17,517 bases of DNA from contig JAZRUY010000197.1 of the NCBI GenBank assembly GCA_045598845.1, positions 1-17,517 of the forward strand. Reading direction: 5' to 3'. The notes beneath the pieces are model-generated. The model was not told where the DNA came from. It made no database searches and worked only from the letters and a program-made list of their open reading frames with translations. Source of the stretch: JAZRUY01 sp045598845 (GTDB lineage: Bacteria; Verrucomicrobiota; Lentisphaeria; Victivallales; Victivallaceae). A program made the translations under genes and the position numbers. Position 1 is the first letter of the stretch. Each line of letters opens with the position of its first letter. Positions 14,259-17,517 of the stretch are shown piece after piece.

Positions 14259-15257
14259 TTACTTGGAAATGACGCGGGCCATCTCCAGAACCTTGTTGGA
14301 ATAACCCCACTCGTTGTCGTACCAGGCGCAGAGCTTGACAAAGGTCTTGTCGAGCTGGATACCGGCTTTGACATCGAAGATGGAGGTGCGGGCGTCGTTG
14401 CGGAAATCGGTGGAAACCACCGCTTCGTCCACATAGCCGATGATACCCTTGAGTTCGCCCTCGGAGGCCTTCTTGACGGCGGCGCAGATTTCCTCATAGC
14501 TGGCCTCTTTGCAGAGTTCGCAGGTCAGATCGACGAAGGAAACATCGCTGGTGGGCACGCGGACGGACATACCGGTGAGTTTGCCGTTCAGCTCGGGAAT
14601 GACCTTGCCCACCGCCTTGGCCGCGCCGGTGGAGGAGGGGATCATGTTCTCGAGGATGCCGCGGCCGCCGCGCCAATCCTTCTTGGAAGGACCGTCAACG
14701 GTCTTCTGGGTGGCGGTGGCGGCGTGGATGGTGGTCATCAGACCGCGCTTGATGCCGAAATTATCGTTGATGACCTTGGAAAGCGGAGCCAGGCAGTTGG
14801 TGGTGCAGCTGGCGTTGGAGATGATCTTCTGGCCGGCATAGGTCTTGTCGTTGACGCCGTAAACGAACATCGGGGTGGCATCCTTGCTCGGAGCGGACAT
14901 GATGACCTTCTTGGCTCCGGCCTTGAGGTGGGCGCCGGCCAGCTCTTCGGTCAGGAAGAAACCGGTGGACTCGACCACCACATCCACATCCAGCGCGCCC
15001 CAGGTGATGGCGGCGGGATCCTTTTCGGCGAAAACCTGAATCTTGTTGCCGTCCACGATCATGAAGTTGCCCTCGACCTTGATGTCGTGCTGGAAGGTAC
15101 CGTGAACGGAATCATACTTCAGCATGTAGGCGAGGTAATCCGGATCCAGCAGATCGTTGATGCCGACCACCTGAATGTCGTTGGAGAAATTCTCGACCGC
15201 GGCGCGGAAGACCATACGGCCGATGCGTCCGAAACCATTGATACCGACTCTGATCAT
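14259..15257 (-). CDS. gap: Glyceraldehyde-3-phosphate dehydrogenase
   Basis: The enzyme oxidises glyceraldehyde 3-phosphate with NAD+ and phosphate. The dinucleotide-binding start VGINGFGRIGR is present, and Asp35 in GINDL fits NAD preference. The catalytic cysteine is C151 in SNASCTTNCLAPL and the catalytic histidine is H178 in TTIHAATATQ. The C-terminal WYDNEWGYSNK is intact. At 332 residues it has normal length. It is of the GapA/GapC type, with the S-loop segment KKDWRGGRG. AAGGAA (15270-15265) seven bases upstream supports the start, and a near-consensus promoter precedes it. Together with pgk downstream it forms the usual lower-glycolysis pair. Codon use has the bias of a highly expressed gene, which leaves the opposite strand free of stops. 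Confidence 0.98.
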   Translation of the reverse strand: MIRVGINGFGRIGRMVFRAAVENFSNDIQVVGINDLLDPDYLAYMLKYDSVHGTFQHDIKVEGNFMIVDGNKIQVFAEKDPAAITWGALDVDVVVESTGFFLTEELAGAHLKAGAKKVIMSAPSKDATPMFVYGVNDKTYAGQKIISNASCTTNCLAPLSKVINDNFGIKRGLMTTIHAATATQKTVDGPSKKDWRGGRGILENMIPSSTGAAKAVGKVIPELNGKLTGMSVRVPTSDVSFVDLTCELCKEASYEEICAAVKKASEGELKGIIGYVDEAVVSTDFRNDARTSIFDVKAGIQLDKTFVKLCAWYDNEWGYSNKVLEMARVISK

Positions 15258-15324
15258 TTTTTCTTTCCTTTATTTTGTTTAAGGGTTGTTGGTGAGTGAA
15301 ACGCTCTTCGTTTTTCGGGTTTCT

Positions 15325-15353
15325 AATATACTCCGCTCCGGTGGAAAAGTCAA
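15325..15353 (-). promoter_or_regulatory. Near-consensus sigma-70 promoter of gap-pgk
   Basis: On the minus strand TTGACT (15353-15348) and TATATT (15330-15325) are exactly 17 bases apart. Each box is one base off the consensus. The start site would be near 15318, with a leader of about 60 bases. Confidence 0.85.
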
Positions 15354-15386
15354 ACCCGGTTCTCCGCCCGCCGCGGTATCCCGGTC

Positions 15387-15415
15387 TTGCAAAAAACGCG
15401 GCGGCGATGTAGTTT
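15387..15415 (+). promoter_or_regulatory. Weak candidate promoter of the glycosyltransferase gene
   Basis: TTGCAA (15387-15392) and TAGTTT (15410-15415) are 17 bases apart. If used, transcription would start after the upstream ATG at 15416, which supports the ATG at 15503 as the start. The -10 is poor. Confidence 0.25.
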
Positions 15416-15502
15416 ATGGGATTGCGTTTTTGCGCGGCTGGGTTAATTTACAGATTGCGGAGCGGACGCCTTTCCGGATTGGGAAAGGTTTTGTTTTTTT
15501 TG

Positions 15503-16822
15503 ATGAAAAACCATGTGATGCTTTTAGTCCGCTGGCTGACGGTGGCGGCTTTCACGGCGGCGGCGGTATGGCTGCTGCGGTATTGCGGTTCCGGTTACCG
15601 GCCGGAATATCAACTCTGGTACACGCTGTGGGCGGCGCTGATCGTGATCCCGCTGCTGCTGTATTTCCTCCTGACGGCGGTGCTGTGCCTGTTTTTCCGC
15701 GAAACCGCAAGTCCGGATGACGCCGCACTGCCAGGTTGCGCCGTGGTAATCCCCGCTTACAACGAGGGCGCGCACATCGCCGATTCGCTCCGCAGCGTCC
15801 TCCGCAGTGATTACCCGCGGGAGAAACTGGATGTCATCGCCGTCAACGACGGCAGCATCGACGACACCGGGGAATGGATCTCGGCGGTCATGGCGGAATT
15901 TCCCGGCCGGATAAACTTCATCGATTCCCGAGTCAACCTCGGCAAACGCCAGGCGCTCTACATCGGATTCCAGGCCGCCGGCCGCGAAATCATCGTCACC
16001 ATCGACAGCGATTCCACGGTGGAGCCGGACACGCTGCGCCGGATAGTCGCGCCGTTCAGCAATCCGCGGGTCGGAGCGGTATCCGGCAATGTGCTGGTGA
16101 AGAACGGGAAATCCGGACTGTGGGCGGGAATGCTGGAATCGGTATTCGCCTTCGGATTCGATTTTCTCCGCCGCGGGCAGAGCGTGCCGGGCTGCGTGGT
16201 GTGTGCGCCGGGGGCGCTGAGCGCCTTCCGGGCCTCGGCGCTTGATGCCGTCGGCAAACGCTGGGCGGAGATGACTTTTCTGGGAGTTCCCGCCTCCATC
16301 GGCGAGGACTTCACCCTTACCACCATGATCATCGAGCAGGGGTGGGACGCGGTGCTGCAGCACAAAGCGGTAGCCTCCACCAATGTGCCGGAAACCTATT
16401 CCGCCGCCGCCGGCATGCTGCTGCGCTGGCAGCGCGGCACCGCCAGGGAGATGCTGCGGATGTGCTCTTTCGTATTCCGGGATTTTCACTGGTGCTCGGG
16501 CAAATCCTGGTTTCTGCTGTTCACGCTCATCGTCTATTTTGAAGGCGCGTTCCTGCCCTGCGTCAGCATCGCTGCGGTATTTCTGCAGTTGTTCCTTTCC
16601 TGGTCGGTGCTGCTCCGGGTGCTGGCCTGCGCCTGCATCTGGTCGCTGCCGTTCGCGCTGGCGAATCTCTCCTACGGCTCCTGCCGCCGGATAGTCAACG
16701 GCTTTCTGTACGGCTGCTTTTTCGCCTTTACCATGTTCTGGATCATTCCTTACGCCCTCGTCACGCTCCGGAACACCTCCTGGGTGACCCGCGGGGAAGC
16801 CGGAGCGGCCGGAAAAAGGTAG
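15503..16822 (+). CDS. Membrane glycosyltransferase, family 2 (NodC/hyaluronan synthase type)
   Basis: The protein has 439 residues from the ATG at 15503. Two N-terminal membrane segments (about 7-27 and 40-66) precede a GT-A domain that starts at VVIPAYNEGAHIADSL. The donor-binding NDGS (115-118), the metal-binding DSDS (168-171) and the catalytic-base GED (267-269) are present. Three or four C-terminal helices and the terminal SWVTRG are like those of processive synthases such as NodC, hyaluronan synthase and PgaC. The Q-(Q/R)-x-R-W motif reads MLLRW (305-309): Arg and Trp are kept, the Gln is not. It probably adds sugars to a surface polysaccharide or lipid carrier; substrate and processivity are unknown. 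An in-frame ATG at 15416 would add 29 residues; neither start has a well-placed Shine-Dalgarno. Confidence 0.85.
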   Translation: MKNHVMLLVRWLTVAAFTAAAVWLLRYCGSGYRPEYQLWYTLWAALIVIPLLLYFLLTAVLCLFFRETASPDDAALPGCAVVIPAYNEGAHIADSLRSVLRSDYPREKLDVIAVNDGSIDDTGEWISAVMAEFPGRINFIDSRVNLGKRQALYIGFQAAGREIIVTIDSDSTVEPDTLRRIVAPFSNPRVGAVSGNVLVKNGKSGLWAGMLESVFAFGFDFLRRGQSVPGCVVCAPGALSAFRASALDAVGKRWAEMTFLGVPASIGEDFTLTTMIIEQGWDAVLQHKAVASTNVPETYSAAAGMLLRWQRGTAREMLRMCSFVFRDFHWCSGKSWFLLFTLIVYFEGAFLPCVSIAAVFLQLFLSWSVLLRVLACACIWSLPFALANLSYGSCRRIVNGFLYGCFFAFTMFWIIPYALVTLRNTSWVTRGEAGAAGKR

Positions 16823-16884
16823 ATACCGGAATTACCTGAATCAGCGCCCTTGACAGGATTCCGGTTCCGCATTGCCGGAGGTAT

Positions 16885-16902
16885 AAAATCCGCCGCCGCG
16901 GA
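16885..16902 (-). terminator. Weak candidate terminator of the membrane protein gene
   Basis: On the minus strand TCCGC-GGCG-GCGGA is followed by TTTTAT, about 20 bases after the stop. The stem has only 5 bp. Confidence 0.35.
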
Positions 16903-16920
16903 GAAAAAACACGGTTTTAT

Positions 16921-17481
16921 TTAACAATAAAAATCTATGTGCGATATTGCCCGGCATGCTGAAACCGCCGAAACCGCAAAAAGCAATCCGGCCGCCAGAG
17001 GGGAAATAATCCGCCGGAGCAGCGGAAGCCGTCGCTTTTTATTGCGCAGTGCGAAGTGGATAAAAAACAACTCCGGCGCCGTTATAACGGAGAAAGTCAT
17101 ACAAAAAAAACCCGCATCCGACAAATAATCCACGCGCCTGGGATCGCAATACGGAGATTTCAGCCCGAATTCCGGCAGAAGCATGTACAGCATGGCCGCC
17201 AGACATAACAGCATCCATTTCTCCGACAACAACCAACGGCGAAGGATGATGAAAAAAATTGCCGGGGCAAGAAAACCGCTCCAAAAGAAAACCTTAAATA
17301 ATTTATATCCGGCGGCATAATCATATCCGTCGTTGCGGATGATGTACCAGTACACCCACTGCTCATAAACCGGAGCGCTGAAAAAAACACAGGCGGCGCC
17401 GGCAAGCCACCGGTATTTATGGCGGACAACTGAATGAAGCAAAGCTTTAAGCCAGTGTGTTTTCAATAAAAAACAAGACAT
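16921..17481 (-). CDS. Multi-span membrane protein of unknown function
   Basis: The protein has 186 residues and I do not recognise its family. About five hydrophobic segments are visible, near residues 24-40, 64-82, 89-105, 122-142 and 158-176. The loops between them are short and often Arg/Lys-rich (for example NKKRRLPLLRR). A periplasmic or cytoplasmic loop near residues 40-60 is rich in Tyr and Trp. No catalytic motif is apparent. The start is well supported by GGAGG (17493-17489) seven bases upstream. It converges with the glycosyltransferase gene, 98 bases apart, so the two are not co-transcribed. What lies upstream of it is beyond the window edge. Confidence 0.7.
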   Translation of the reverse strand: MSCFLLKTHWLKALLHSVVRHKYRWLAGAACVFFSAPVYEQWVYWYIIRNDGYDYAAGYKLFKVFFWSGFLAPAIFFIILRRWLLSEKWMLLCLAAMLYMLLPEFGLKSPYCDPRRVDYLSDAGFFCMTFSVITAPELFFIHFALRNKKRRLPLLRRIISPLAAGLLFAVSAVSACRAISHIDFYC

Positions 17482-17517
17482 GATTCCGCCTCCGTTTCCT
17501 TGCCGTCCGCCGAAAAG

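Noticed and set aside
14238..15299. 353-codon open frame antisense to gap
   Set aside because: Same reason: it is fully opposite an unambiguous GAPDH gene with its own promoter, and the translation is low-complexity Gly/Asp/Val-rich.
16850..16889. TTGACA and TATAAAAT in the gap between the two rightmost genes
   Set aside because: The boxes are 26 bases apart, too far for sigma-70, and no + strand gene follows. No sigma-54 pattern fits either.
1..17517. Mobile elements, CRISPR arrays, tRNA or rRNA genes
   Set aside because: I looked for transposase or integrase motifs, spaced repeats, and cloverleaf or rRNA-like sequence in all intergenic stretches and saw none.

Overview
The window reads as ordinary chromosomal DNA of a Gram-negative bacterium. 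It carries an LptF/LptG-type lipopolysaccharide export permease, two secretin-related outer-membrane proteins with signal peptides, two lipoproteins with lipoboxes, and a FeoB iron transporter. The mix of a derived GH5-like protein, orphan secretin pairs and GC-rich codon use fits a Planctomycetota/Verrucomicrobiota/Lentisphaerota-type genome, most likely a Lentisphaerota (Victivallis-like) bacterium. That placement is an inference from protein flavour only; no rRNA or marker-gene comparison was possible. I see no insertion sequence, integrase, prophage, CRISPR array, tRNA or rRNA.

Layout, left to right. (1) Positions 2-2194, + strand: a tight three-gene operon cut by the left edge. It encodes a GH5-fold protein that has lost both catalytic glutamates, a YhcH/NanQ-type sugar anomerase, and a lipoprotein of unknown function. 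A second small lipoprotein gene (2203-2595, - strand) converges on it. (2) Positions 2596-6146: an AT-rich divergent promoter region with a perfect 12-bp palindrome, then two overlapping genes for diverged, paralogous secretin-like proteins, closed by a textbook terminator. (3) Positions 6196-8325: feoB, with no feoA visible. (4) Positions 12830-8421, - strand: a promoter followed by lptF/G-like permease, inositol-monophosphatase-family enzyme, rimO and pgsA, apparently one operon. (5) Positions 15353-12861, - strand: gap then pgk, driven by a near-consensus promoter. A strong hairpin lies between the two genes and a perfect terminator follows pgk. (6) Positions 15503-16822, + strand: a membrane family-2 glycosyltransferase of the NodC/hyaluronan-synthase type. 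(7) Positions 16921-17481, - strand: an unrecognised multi-span membrane protein.

Housekeeping functions (glycolysis, phospholipid synthesis, ribosomal protein S12 modification, iron uptake, LPS export) are all recognisable. The unusual material is in the left third: the catalytically dead GH5 protein coupled to a sugar anomerase, and the isolated tandem secretin pair behind a palindromic operator-like element. No intergenic gap exceeds 300 bases; the longest is 15258-15502, about 245 bases, which holds the gap promoter and probably the glycosyltransferase promoter. Four of the promoters I can propose share the -10 hexamer TATATT.
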